64,000 nt of DNA from Chloroflexota bacterium (lineage in GTDB: Bacteria; Chloroflexota; Anaerolineae; Aggregatilineales; Aggregatilineaceae). The notes under the pieces were generated by a model that worked only from the letters and a program-made list of their open reading frames with translations, did not search any database and was not told the DNA's origin. How positions within the stretch are numbered: the stretch's first letter is position 1; each line of letters opens with the position of its first letter. Location: contig JAAYCM010000033.1 of the NCBI GenBank assembly GCA_012729765.1, positions 1-64,000 on the forward strand, read 5' to 3'. Positions 45,516-53,183 of the stretch are shown here, piece by piece. Made by a program: the position numbers and the translations under genes.

Positions 45516-47624
45516 ATGCAGTTGAAGTTGAACTTATCCATTGGGCAGCGCACCGCACTGGGGTTCGCCTTGATGATCGGGCTGGTGCTGATCGCCAGCG
45601 GCACGGGTTTGCTCTATACCCGCACAGTTGAAACTACGGTCAATACCACCCGCGACGGCGCCGACCAGATCGAGCAGGTAGGAAACCTGCAAGAGAACTG
45701 GCTGGCCGTCGTGAGCACCATCGACAACCTGCTGCTCACCCGCCAGACCAGCCTGATCGATCAACGGCTGCGCGGCGAACTGGATACCTTTAACCAGCAG
45801 CTTGACGCGCTGGAACCCGGCCTGCCGGGCACCAGCCCCGAAATCGCCGCCGAGAACGCGCGCATCATCGGTGACCTGAGCAGCCTGGGCGACGAACTGA
45901 CCGGGTCTGTGAACGAACTGATCATTGAAGCCCAGAGCGGGCGCTGGGCGCGCGCCCAAAGCCTGCGCCATACCAGTATGGCCTCGCTCCAGCGCCAGCT
46001 CAACGAGGACCTGGAGACGCTCAGCGGCAACATCCGCACGGTGGTATACGACTCGGCTGACGAGGCGATGTCCGCCCAGCGCGATACACGGACCTACTGG
46101 TCGATCACGGCGGCGCTGGCGCTGCTGTTGGGGGTGCTGGCCGGCTTCCTGACCGTGAACAGCATCACCCAGCCCGTCGCGGCGCTGGTTCGCACTGCCC
46201 AGGCAATTCGCGGCGGCGATCTCACGCAGCGTGCCGCAGTCAACACGCGTGACGAGATCGGCCAGCTTGCGACCACCTTCAACAGCATGACCGAACAGCT
46301 CAGCGGCCTGATCGACCACCTGGAAGAGCGCGTCAATGACCGCACGCGTGACCTGCAGATTGCCGCCGACGTATCGAAGCAGATCACGACGGTGCTGGAC
46401 ATCGACGAGCTGCTGCAGCAGGTCGTCACACTGACGGCGCGCAGCTACAGTCTTTCGGCCTCGTCGGTCTTTCTGCCCACCAGCGACAACACGGCGCTGG
46501 TGCAGGCTGCCGGCTCCGACGCGGCAGGGCAGGTGCTCACCCCATCCGAGAGCGGCGTGCCGATTGCGGACGATCTCAGCGCGATCGCGGTTGCGGCGCG
46601 CACCCGCAAAACCGTCAGCATCCCGGATGTGAGCGAGGAACCGGACTATGCCTCGCCTGCCCTGCTGCGGTACTCCCGCTCCGAGGTCGCCATCCCGATG
46701 CTGCTCGGTCACAGGCTGCTGGGCGTCTTCAACCTGCAGTCCAGCCAGCCGCACCGCTTCCACGACGAAGACCTGCGCATTCTCGAAACGCTGGCCGAAC
46801 AGATTGCGATCGCGGTGCGCAATGCGCAGTTGTTCGCCGAGACGCAATCCGCGCGCGAAACCGCCGAGCAGGCCAACCGCATTAAGTCCGAGTTTATGGC
46901 GAATATGTCGCACGAGCTGCGTACACCGCTCAACGCCATCCTCAACTTTACCGGCTTCGTCGCGGACGGTGTGCTGGGGCCGGTCACGACCGAGCAGTCC
47001 GACACCCTCAATAAGGTGATCGTCAGCGGCGAGCACCTGCTCAGCCTGATCAACGATATCCTCGACCTGACCAAGATCGAGGTCGGTATGATGGACCTCT
47101 TCATCGAAGAAGTGGACCTCAACAGCATCCTGGAAAGCCTGCTCTCGACTGCCAAGGGCCTGATCAAAGCCAAACCGCTCGAGCTGCATACCGAGATCGA
47201 GCCGAACCTGCCCCGTCTCTACGGCGACAAGCGCCGAATTCGCCAGATTTTGCTCAACCTGCTGTCGAACGCGGTCAAGTTCACGCCGCGCGGCAACATC
47301 ACGTTGATCGCCCGGCACCAGGACGGCGAGATCCTCATCTCGGTGCAGGACACCGGGATCGGTATCCCGCAGGATCAGCAGCATGTCGTCTTCGAGACGT
47401 TCAAGCAAGGCCGCCACGATCTGCAAGACACGCCGGGCACCGGATTGGGAATGCCGATCTCTAAACACTTTGCCGAGGCGCACGGTGGGCGGCTGTGGTT
47501 CGAAAGCGCGGTGGGAGCCGGTTCGACCTTCTATGTCACGCTGCCGGTCAACGGGCTGCCAAGTGCCAGCGACACCAACCCGTCCAAGCCCGCCATACCG
47601 ACCGGCACTCGTCTAAGCTCATGA
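45516..47624 (+). CDS. Membrane sensor histidine kinase (HAMP-GAF-HisKA)
   Basis: A 702-aa kinase. It has an N-terminal helix (ALGFALMIGLVLIASGTGLL) and an extracytoplasmic helical sensor of about 160 residues, possibly a four-helix bundle. A second helix (YWSITAALALLLGVLAGFLTV) is followed by HAMP (NSITQPVAALVRTAQAIRGGDL), a GAF domain (about 285-440), HisKA with His in FMANMSHELRTPLNAIL and HATPase_c (NLLSNAVKFTPRG, DTGIGIP, GTGLGM). It lies between a binding lipoprotein and single receivers on one strand, a likely operon. No receiver or HPt domain is fused to it. Confidence 0.93.
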   Translation: MQLKLNLSIGQRTALGFALMIGLVLIASGTGLLYTRTVETTVNTTRDGADQIEQVGNLQENWLAVVSTIDNLLLTRQTSLIDQRLRGELDTFNQQLDALEPGLPGTSPEIAAENARIIGDLSSLGDELTGSVNELIIEAQSGRWARAQSLRHTSMASLQRQLNEDLETLSGNIRTVVYDSADEAMSAQRDTRTYWSITAALALLLGVLAGFLTVNSITQPVAALVRTAQAIRGGDLTQRAAVNTRDEIGQLATTFNSMTEQLSGLIDHLEERVNDRTRDLQIAADVSKQITTVLDIDELLQQVVTLTARSYSLSASSVFLPTSDNTALVQAAGSDAAGQVLTPSESGVPIADDLSAIAVAARTRKTVSIPDVSEEPDYASPALLRYSRSEVAIPMLLGHRLLGVFNLQSSQPHRFHDEDLRILETLAEQIAIAVRNAQLFAETQSARETAEQANRIKSEFMANMSHELRTPLNAILNFTGFVADGVLGPVTTEQSDTLNKVIVSGEHLLSLINDILDLTKIEVGMMDLFIEEVDLNSILESLLSTAKGLIKAKPLELHTEIEPNLPRLYGDKRRIRQILLNLLSNAVKFTPRGNITLIARHQDGEILISVQDTGIGIPQDQQHVVFETFKQGRHDLQDTPGTGLGMPISKHFAEAHGGRLWFESAVGAGSTFYVTLPVNGLPSASDTNPSKPAIPTGTRLSS

Positions 47625-47658
47625 ACGGGACGGGCAAAAAATGGAAGAGGCAGCGGTG

Positions 47659-48069
47659 ATGTCCAGCCCGGAGCCTAATTTTCTCTACGTCGATGACGAT
47701 CCGTTGAGCCGGGAAATCATGCAGTTGTTGATGTGCAAAGTGTTGGGCTATTCCCGGCTCACCATTCTCAGCGACAACACCGATTTCATGGACAAGGTTC
47801 GCGCGCTGCCCGCTCCCCCAAATGTAGTTTTTCTGGATATCCAGATGCGCCCGCACAGCGGCTATGAGATGCTGAACATGCTGCGCGGCGACGAAGCCTA
47901 TCGCCAGACCAGGATCATCGCTATGACGGCGAGCGTGATGGCGACCGATGTCGATGCGCTGCGCGCCGCCGGCTTCGACGGTCTGATCGGCAAGCCGATC
48001 AGCCGCCGCGCCTTTCCCGAGCTGCTCCAGCAGATTCTCGGCGGCCAGGCAGTGTGGTTCGTTTCGTGA
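47659..48069 (+). CDS. Single-domain response regulator (receiver only)
   Basis: A 136-aa receiver with FLYVDDDP, the phospho-acceptor in VVFLDIQMRPHSG, the Thr in AMTAS and the Lys in IGKPIS. No output domain is present. The ATG at 47659 has AGAGG 8 nt upstream; an ATG at 47641 is also possible. It starts 34 bp after the kinase gene and is probably co-transcribed with it. Confidence 0.87.
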   Translation: MSSPEPNFLYVDDDPLSREIMQLLMCKVLGYSRLTILSDNTDFMDKVRALPAPPNVVFLDIQMRPHSGYEMLNMLRGDEAYRQTRIIAMTASVMATDVDALRAAGFDGLIGKPISRRAFPELLQQILGGQAVWFVS

Positions 48070-48224
48070 GTGCGGCGGCTGACAGGGACGTTTTTTGCTA
48101 CACCCTATAAGCGCATTCGAAATGGTGACATGTGCCCGGTCGTAACAGGTGGTTCTGATCCCGTATTGGCCGCCGGGCGCAAGCGAAAATATAGAAGTAT
48201 GATGTAAACAGGAGCCGATAGTCT

Positions 48225-48620
48225 ATGTCGCTTTCAGATGTTCATGCCTTAATCATCGAAGATGACCCTTCCAGTGTGGATGTGCTGCAGAACCTGTTGG
48301 AACAGCTTACGGTCAGTACCACTGTGCTCATGGCAAACGCCAACCTGACTGACGAGCTGCAAACCATCGCGCGGCCCGACGTGATCTTTCTCGATCTGGA
48401 GATGCCCTGGGCTAACGGCTACGAGATTCTGAATCTGCTGCACTCCGACACGGAATTCGAGGGCGTCCCGGTGGTGGCCTATACCACCCATATCAGCCAT
48501 ATGAACAACGCGCGCCAAGCCGGATTCCACAGCTTTCTGGGCAAGCCGATCCACCGCTATCACTTCCCCGACAACCTGCGCCGGATTCTCAACGGCGAGC
48601 AGGTGTGGGAAGCGCCCTAG
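48225..48620 (+). CDS. Single-domain response regulator (receiver only)
   Basis: A 131-aa receiver with LIIEDDP, the phospho-acceptor in VIFLDLEMPWANG, Thr in AYTTH and Lys in LGKPIH. Its last residues (RRILNGEQVWEAP) resemble those of the preceding receiver (ILGGQAVWF), so the two probably arose by duplication. It is followed by a strong terminator, marking the end of the signalling operon. Confidence 0.87.
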   Translation: MSLSDVHALIIEDDPSSVDVLQNLLEQLTVSTTVLMANANLTDELQTIARPDVIFLDLEMPWANGYEILNLLHSDTEFEGVPVVAYTTHISHMNNARQAGFHSFLGKPIHRYHFPDNLRRILNGEQVWEAP

Positions 48621-48648
48621 CCCCCAGCACACCCCCTATCGTAAGCAC

Positions 48649-48685
48649 CGGGCGAGGCGCTGAATGCCGCTTCGCCCGCTTTTTT
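48649..48685 (+). terminator. Intrinsic terminator after the third receiver gene
   Basis: Arms CGGGCGA (48649-48655) and TCGCCCG (48672-48678), with further GGC/GCC pairing inside, are followed by C and six Ts (48680-48685). Confidence 0.85.
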
Positions 48686-48846
48686 GCCTAATGGACTGGG
48701 CCGTATGCCACCTGGACCATGCGCAAGCGGGCCATCTCACCTAACCATAAACCGCCCACTGCCCCGATGCACCCGCGCCGCTTTCCCTCTACACTGTGAA
48801 GCACGAACAGGCCGTTCGACACAGGATAAATTGGGAGAGAACTGTT

Positions 48847-49188
48847 GTGGTTATGAGCGAGAACGAGCAGGAATTCACCGATTTCCCGATTGAGTTTCAC
48901 AGTGAAATCGACAGCCAGGATTTCGATCTGTACGCCGAGGCCGAAGAGCGGCTGCGCAAGCTGGCGAAGGGCCACACCGATATCACCGGCGCGTCGATCG
49001 TGGTTGAACTGCCCGCCGAGAAGCGCTCGACGCCCTTCGTCTACCGCGCGCGGGTCGTCGTCTATTCCCGGCCAGAGTATATCTCAGCCGAAGAACAGGC
49101 CGATAACGCCTACACCGCCCTGAAAGTCGCCCTGAGCGCAGTCGAGCGGCAGGTGCGCCAGAAGCGCGAAAAGCTGCGCGGCCACTAG
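48847..49188 (+). CDS. HPF/RaiA-like ribosome-associated protein
   Basis: A 113-aa protein similar to the N-terminal domain of ribosome hibernation-promoting factors. It has an early strand FPIEFHSEID, a helix DLYAEAEERLRKLAKGH, then GASIVVELPAEKRSTPFVYRARVVVYSRPEYI and a Lys/Arg-rich C-terminal helix (AVERQVRQKREKLRGH). It lacks the C-terminal dimerisation domain of long HPF. The GTG at 48847 is 7 nt after GGAGAG; the ATG at 48853 is the alternative. It likely binds the 30S subunit under stress. The gene is immediately upstream of the tmRNA-like RNA, a second ribosome-related function. Confidence 0.72.
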   Translation: MVMSENEQEFTDFPIEFHSEIDSQDFDLYAEAEERLRKLAKGHTDITGASIVVELPAEKRSTPFVYRARVVVYSRPEYISAEEQADNAYTALKVALSAVERQVRQKREKLRGH

Positions 49189-49211
49189 GCTGCTTCCGCC
49201 GGGAGTCAGCC

Positions 49212-49239
49212 TTGAGGCAGGGCGGGATTCTGGTATAAT
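49212..49239 (+). promoter_or_regulatory. Sigma-70-type promoter of the tmRNA-like RNA
   Basis: TTGAGG (49212-49217), a 16-bp spacer and a perfect TATAAT (49234-49239) lie 7 bp before the predicted RNA 5' end at 49247. Confidence 0.75.
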
Positions 49240-49246
49240 AGTCGGC

Positions 49247-49371
49247 GGGGATGACTGGCTTCGATGGGGTGACGGGTGCGCGGTAGGTCGAAGGCGCATT
49301 GACTCAAAACCGAAACGCACAGCAACAACCGTCACGGCTCAGACCAGGGTTCGATTCCCTGCATCTCCACC
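49247..49371 (+). ncRNA. Compact tmRNA-like RNA lacking the tag region
   Basis: The 5' end GGGGATGACTGGCTTCGAT and the 3' end are those of tmRNA. The acceptor stem GGGGATG (49247-49253) pairs with CATCTCC (49362-49368), including a G3:U70 wobble, the alanine identity mark. The T arm is CAGGG-TTCGATT-CCCTG (49345-49361), followed by A and CC. The P2-type stem GTGACGG (49269-49275) pairs with CCGTCAC (49329-49335) and continues inward as GTGCG/CGCAC and CGGT/ACCG. Canonical tmRNAs are about 350 nt; here the whole RNA is about 125 nt, with no tag reading frame or stop and no pseudoknot chain. It has a good promoter and terminator, so it is likely transcribed. It is either a reduced functional RNA or a deletion derivative of ssrA. 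Confidence 0.75.
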
Positions 49372-49386
49372 TGTATATGCCCAAAG

Positions 49387-49409
49387 CCCCGGCCCACGCC
49401 GGGGTTTTT
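49387..49409 (+). terminator. Intrinsic terminator of the tmRNA-like RNA
   Basis: Perfect 7-bp stem CCCCGGC (49387-49393) / GCCGGGG (49398-49404) with a 4-nt loop is followed by TTTTT (49405-49409). It lies 15 bp beyond the RNA 3' end. Confidence 0.92.
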
Positions 49410-49577
49410 GAATCCACGTCAGCCGATCTCGCACTGCCCCCCACGTGACCTAGATTCTCGCGGCCCACCTGTCCCATACCGAAATGCGGCACCTTCCTGA
49501 TGTGTCAGACGGTAATTGCAGCTATGCTGGAAACAATGCGTACTGTACTGTCGCACAAGCGATAAAGGAGCAGATCG

Positions 49578-50246
49578 ATGCAGTTGAAAGATGGGATGAA
49601 TGTCTACACCTGGGATGGTGAGCAGGCAGGCAGTATTGATCGTGTCGTAATCAACCCGCGCACCAAGCAAGTCACGCATGTTGTGGTCCGCAAGGGCTTT
49701 CTCTTCACCGAAGATAAGGTCGTGCCGCTTGAGATGGTCATGGAGGCCGACAACGAGGGCGTGATGCTGCGCCGCGATATAGACGATCTCGACAACCTGC
49801 CGCATTTCGAGGAAACCCACTATCTCCCGGTCGAGGAAACTCCCGGTCGAGGCATGTACGAGGCAGGCGACAGCCGGCCCACGCGCCAGTACTACTGGTA
49901 TCCGCCGGCGGGCGTGGCGTGGTGGGGGTATCCCGGCTGGGGTTCCTACGTGGGCCAGCCAGACTTTGAAACCGTGACCGAGCGCAATATCCCCGACAAT
50001 ACGGTCGCGCTCAGGGAAGGCGCCGACGTGTATGCAGCGGACGGCGAGCGCGTTGGGGGTGTCGAGCGGCTGTTCATGGAAGAGGGCAGCGACCGCGCGA
50101 CCCATTTTGTGATCTCCGAAGGGCTGATCTTCAAGGACAAGAAGCTGATCCCGACCGCCTGGGTAGAGACTGTCGGCGAGAAGGAGATTCATCTCTCTAT
50201 CGAATCGCACGTGCTGGAGAACATGCCTGAATATACGGGCGACTGA
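49578..50246 (+). CDS. Double PRC-barrel domain protein
   Basis: A 222-aa protein with two PRC-barrel-like repeats: residues 3-70 (LKDGMNVYTWDGEQAGSIDRVVINPRTKQVTHVVVRKG) and about 140-215 (LREGADVYAADGERVGGVERLFMEE ... THFVISEGLIFKDKKLIP). A Tyr/Trp/Pro-rich linker separates them (QYYWYPPAGVAWWGYPGWGSY). PRC barrels occur in photosynthetic reaction centre H subunits and RNA-processing or stress proteins; stand-alone tandem forms have no defined role. AAAGGAG precedes the ATG. It is a single gene followed by a GC-rich hairpin. Confidence 0.85.
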   Translation: MQLKDGMNVYTWDGEQAGSIDRVVINPRTKQVTHVVVRKGFLFTEDKVVPLEMVMEADNEGVMLRRDIDDLDNLPHFEETHYLPVEETPGRGMYEAGDSRPTRQYYWYPPAGVAWWGYPGWGSYVGQPDFETVTERNIPDNTVALREGADVYAADGERVGGVERLFMEEGSDRATHFVISEGLIFKDKKLIPTAWVETVGEKEIHLSIESHVLENMPEYTGD

Positions 50247-50284
50247 TCCCCCAGCGCCGCCGACAACCGAATATAGACCGCCAG

Positions 50285-50327
50285 CGGGCGGGCCGCGCCG
50301 GATTTTTACGCCGGATGCGCCCGCCCG
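50285..50327 (+). terminator. GC-rich stem-loop after the PRC-barrel gene
   Basis: Perfect 9-bp arms CGGGCGGGC (50285-50293) and GCCCGCCCG (50319-50327) enclose a smaller CCGG/CCGG pairing around ATTTTTACG. No T-run follows, so it is a possible factor-assisted terminator. Confidence 0.45.
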
Positions 50328-50454
50328 TCTTCGTGCTGCAATTCCCAGTTGGCATTCCGCCCCTGGCGGGCGAAGATCAAAACAGCCGGTAGCTCCCAGG
50401 GGCATCCAGACCGGGATAAAACAGGGGTAGCACGAAGGAGTATGCGCATTTATC

Positions 50455-51846
50455 ATGGCCGAAACGCAGCAGTATGACGCAATCATCATTGGGGCCGGGC
50501 AGGCGGGCGAGCCGTTCGCCATGACTCTGGCGCGCGCGGGCTGGCAGGTGGCATTGGTCGAAGCGCAGCATGTCGGCGGATCGTGCATCAATGTCGGCTG
50601 CACGCCCACCAAGACGATGGTCGCCAGCGCCAAAGTCGCCTATCTCGCACGCCGCGCCGCCGAATACGGCGTGCAGACCGGCCCGGTCCAGGTCGATATG
50701 ACCATCGTGCGCCAGCGCAAGCGGGATATCGTCGAGAACTATCGCAGCAGCCACCACAACCGCCTGGAAAAACAGCCGAATCTCGACCTGCTCATGGGCC
50801 GGGCGCGTTTCAGCGGGCACAAAACGGTCGAGGTGACGCTGAACGACACCGGCGAGCAGCGGCATCTGACCGCCGAGCATATTTTCATCAACACCGGCCA
50901 GCGCCCCACTATGCCCCCGATCGAGGGCCTGGATCGTGTGCCGGTGCTGAACTCCACTTCGATCATGGAGCTGGACGAGGTGCCGGAGCACCTGATCGTG
51001 CTCGGCGGCGGCTATGTCGGGTTGGAGTTCGGCCAGATGTTCCGGCGTTTCGGCAGCGCGGTGACGATCCTCCAGCGCGGGAGTCACCTGCTAGCGCGTG
51101 AGGATGACGACGTGGCCGACGCCGTCGCCGAGATTCTGCGCGAGGACGGGATCGAGGTGGTGCTCAATGCCGCCGTGACCTGTGTCGAGCAGGCCGAGGG
51201 CCGCCCGCGCGTCTACTACCAGGTCGAGGGCCGCGAACAGAGCGTGACCGGCTCGCACGTGCTGGTGGCGGTCGGACGCAGGCCCAACACCGACGATCTC
51301 AACCTGGAAGCCACCGGCCTCAAGACCGATGAAAAAGGCTATATCCCAACCGACAACCAGCTCGAAACCAGCGTGCAGGGTATTTACGCGCTGGGCGACG
51401 TGCGGAACGGTCCGGCCTTCACCCACATCTCCTACGACGATTTTCGTATCCTGCGCGACAATCTGCTGCACGGCGGCAGCGCCACTGTTGAGAATCGCCT
51501 GGTCCCCTACTGCGTCTATATCGATCCAGAGTTGGGCCGGGTGGGCCTGACCGAAAAGCAGGCGCGTGAGCAAGGTCTGAACGTCGAAGTCACCCGGCTG
51601 CCGATGAAGTATGTCTCGCGGGCGGTCGAAAAGGGTGAGGCACGCGGCTTCATGAAGGCCGTGATCGATGCCGACACCGGCCAGATTCTCGGCTGCGCGA
51701 TCCTGGGCATCGAAGGGGGCGAGCTGATGAGCATGGTTTCGCTTGCGATGATGGGCCGCCTGCCCGCCTCAACGCTCTATAACGCGATCTTCGCCCATCC
51801 CACGCTGGCCGAGTCGCTCAACAACCTGTTCGCCAGGGTTGGATAG
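50455..51846 (+). CDS. FAD/NAD(P)-dependent disulfide oxidoreductase (Lpd/MerA-like)
   Basis: A 463-aa class-I flavoprotein reductase. The FAD motif is DAIIIGAGQAGEPFA and the redox-active disulfide is GGSCINVGCTPTK. The NAD(P) motif is IVLGGGYVGLEFGQMF, with VAVGRRPN and GIYALGDV for FAD and a C-terminal AHPTLAESLNNLF containing the His-Glu pair. The sequence around the disulfide (TKTMVASAKVAYLARRAAEYG) resembles the mercuric-reductase-like branch rather than typical dihydrolipoamide dehydrogenase, and no HMA domain or C-terminal CC pair for Hg is present. It could be the E3 of the sucAB complex or act on another disulfide. It is transcribed alone. Confidence 0.85.
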   Translation: MAETQQYDAIIIGAGQAGEPFAMTLARAGWQVALVEAQHVGGSCINVGCTPTKTMVASAKVAYLARRAAEYGVQTGPVQVDMTIVRQRKRDIVENYRSSHHNRLEKQPNLDLLMGRARFSGHKTVEVTLNDTGEQRHLTAEHIFINTGQRPTMPPIEGLDRVPVLNSTSIMELDEVPEHLIVLGGGYVGLEFGQMFRRFGSAVTILQRGSHLLAREDDDVADAVAEILREDGIEVVLNAAVTCVEQAEGRPRVYYQVEGREQSVTGSHVLVAVGRRPNTDDLNLEATGLKTDEKGYIPTDNQLETSVQGIYALGDVRNGPAFTHISYDDFRILRDNLLHGGSATVENRLVPYCVYIDPELGRVGLTEKQAREQGLNVEVTRLPMKYVSRAVEKGEARGFMKAVIDADTGQILGCAILGIEGGELMSMVSLAMMGRLPASTLYNAIFAHPTLAESLNNLFARVG

Positions 51847-51881
51847 CCGCCATCTGCCCGGCGTCTGGATATGCCAAACGA

Positions 51882-51906
51882 CAGGGCCGGTGGTGAGCCG
51901 GCCCTG
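51882..51906. terminator. Bidirectional terminator between the reductase and selenoprotein genes
   Basis: Perfect 9-bp arms CAGGGCCGG (51882-51890) and CCGGCCCTG (51898-51906) with a 7-nt loop lie in the 92-bp gap between two convergent genes. Short T-containing stretches flank it on both sides. Confidence 0.7.
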
Positions 51907-51938
51907 ATGTTTCGTTATCGCGCGTCTGTCCGGCCCGC

Positions 51939-52580
51939 TCACCCCGCCAGGCTGGCTTCGATCTGCTGCGTCAGGTCAGCTATCGGGACGTACATCAGCC
52001 CGCCGTTCTGCGGTGCGCCATAGTCCCGAATCCAGGCGATCTCGCCGCTCTCGTCCACCAGGATGAATGTGTGGCCCGGCTCGCCGGTTCCGACCGCCCA
52101 CTGCATAACGTCATAGGCTTCGGAAACCGCACGGTTCGCGTCGATCAGCATCGGGACGGTGATGCCGTACTGCTCGATCATCGCCTGCTGTTCCTCGGCG
52201 GGATCGAGCGCGATGCTCAGCACCGCTACGTCGAGCGCCTGGAAAGAGGTATCATTTTGCAGATCCACGATCTGCTCCATGCAGGGCGGTCAGCCCGCCG
52301 CCATATGGAAGAACAGCAGCACCGGCTGCTCGCCGCGATAGTCGGCCAGCGAGACATCATCCCCAGTGGCAGAAGGCAGCGTGAAATCGGGGGCCGGAGC
52401 GCCAACAGCGAGCATATCATTGGCAGTCTGTTCGCTGGTGGAGCCAGCCGGGCTTGAAGGCACGGCAGCTTCTGGCTCATCATCACCGCAGGCGGCCAGA
52501 ACCAGCGCCAGCAGCAGCGCGAGGAACACCGCCGGACGCCCGCGCGCCAGCCAGCCAGAGTAAAATCGTTTGAAGTGCAT
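51939..52580 (-). CDS. Thioredoxin-like lipoprotein with selenocysteine (UPPC motif)
   Basis: One frame from the ATG at 52580 (after GGAGAAAGCAGG) encodes 213 residues if the in-frame TGA at 52290-52292 is read as selenocysteine (residue 97). Upstream of it are a lipoprotein signal (LALLLALVLAAC) and a redoxin start (GAPAPDFTLPSATGDDVSLADYRG, PVLLFFHMAAG). Downstream are PPCMEQIVDLQ and a normal redoxin C-terminal half (ITVPMLIDANRAVSEAYDV, GHTFILVDESGEIAWIRDYG). The TGA is exactly where the first Cys of a CPPC active site belongs. A perfect hairpin, GCAGATC-GTG-GATCTGC on the coding strand, starts 14 nt after the TGA, with G first in the loop, as in bacterial SECIS elements. It is a probable extracytoplasmic thiol/selenol oxidoreductase or peroxidase. 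A Cys-to-stop mutation is the alternative. Confidence 0.82.
52259..52275 (-). promoter_or_regulatory. SECIS-like hairpin 3' of the in-frame TGA
   Basis: On the coding (minus) strand GCAGATC and GATCTGC form a perfect 7-bp stem with a GTG loop. The loop is 21 nt after the TGA at 52290-52292. Bacterial SECIS elements lie inside the coding region, with the loop roughly 16-37 nt after the UGA and a G in the first loop positions; this fits. Confidence 0.65.
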
Positions 52581-53183
52581 CCTGCTTTCTCCGTTGAATA
52601 GGACATTGTTAGCAGGATGATTGTACAAAAAGTGCGCGGCGCACCACCACCTGTCTGGCACCATTCGGTGATTGTTTGATTGGTCTGATTAATATCCCCC
52701 AACTGACCCATACAAAAACCGACCATTCGGAACATGCAGCGTCGCGAAAACTGGATTACCTTGAATAAATCAATCGTTCAGGGATAAGCCTGTTCTTGCT
52801 GTCTTTCAAATGACGACGGCTTTCCCCTGTCATTCTGCCAGAATCGGTGACTAGCGAGCGAGGTGGCGTGTCGGACAAGGAGCTGGCACAGCTCGTGTGC
52901 GCGCCTGTGAGCACACGGGGGCGCAGGCCCAGGAGTTGGGAAGCCCTGCTCGACCTGTGTAGAGTCTGACTGACGGCATGTGCCGTATGGCATGCCAGTG
53001 ATGCCCATCATTTGCTGTTCAACATCATCTTTCTGAGAAGTATCAATGCCGATCTGTGGGCAGAATGTTTTCCGGATAACACCTGTGACCGGCGGGACCG
53101 CAGCATATACACGTTTCGGTCCGGGTTGGCCGACCGGGGAAGTATCTACAAGGACCGGGGAATCCTGCTCAGGATTTTGGGCA
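52581..53183. other. Long divergent intergenic region with adjacent hairpins
   Basis: About 600 bp lie between the selenoprotein gene and a histidine kinase. No gene is supported. GAGCTG-GCA-CAGCTC (52880-52894) and GTGTGC...GCACAC (52895-52916) are two hairpins placed back to back on the kinase side. GGCATG / CATGCC repeats occur near 52977-52999. These may form a structured leader of the kinase transcript. No clear promoter was found. Confidence 0.4.

Noticed and set aside
45534-47483. A 649-codon open frame opposite the histidine kinase gene.
   Set aside because: It is an antisense shadow of a high-GC gene. Its translation is Arg/Gln/Val-rich without domains, whereas the plus strand encodes a full kinase.
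49247-49371. An ordinary tRNA gene.
   Set aside because: There is no anticodon arm of normal size and the 5' end is that of tmRNA (TGGCTTCGAT). The middle forms a long stem instead.
51939-52664. The two minus-strand frames as a frameshifted or nonsense pseudogene, or as two separate genes.
   Set aside because: Both halves are in the same frame. The only break is a TGA at an active-site Cys position with a SECIS-like hairpin behind it, and codon quality is even on both sides, so a selenoprotein explains the data better.
52778-53011. A 77-codon minus-strand frame between the selenoprotein and the kinase genes.
   Set aside because: There is no ribosome site, no hydrophobic or domain pattern, and a Pro/Cys/His-rich random composition.
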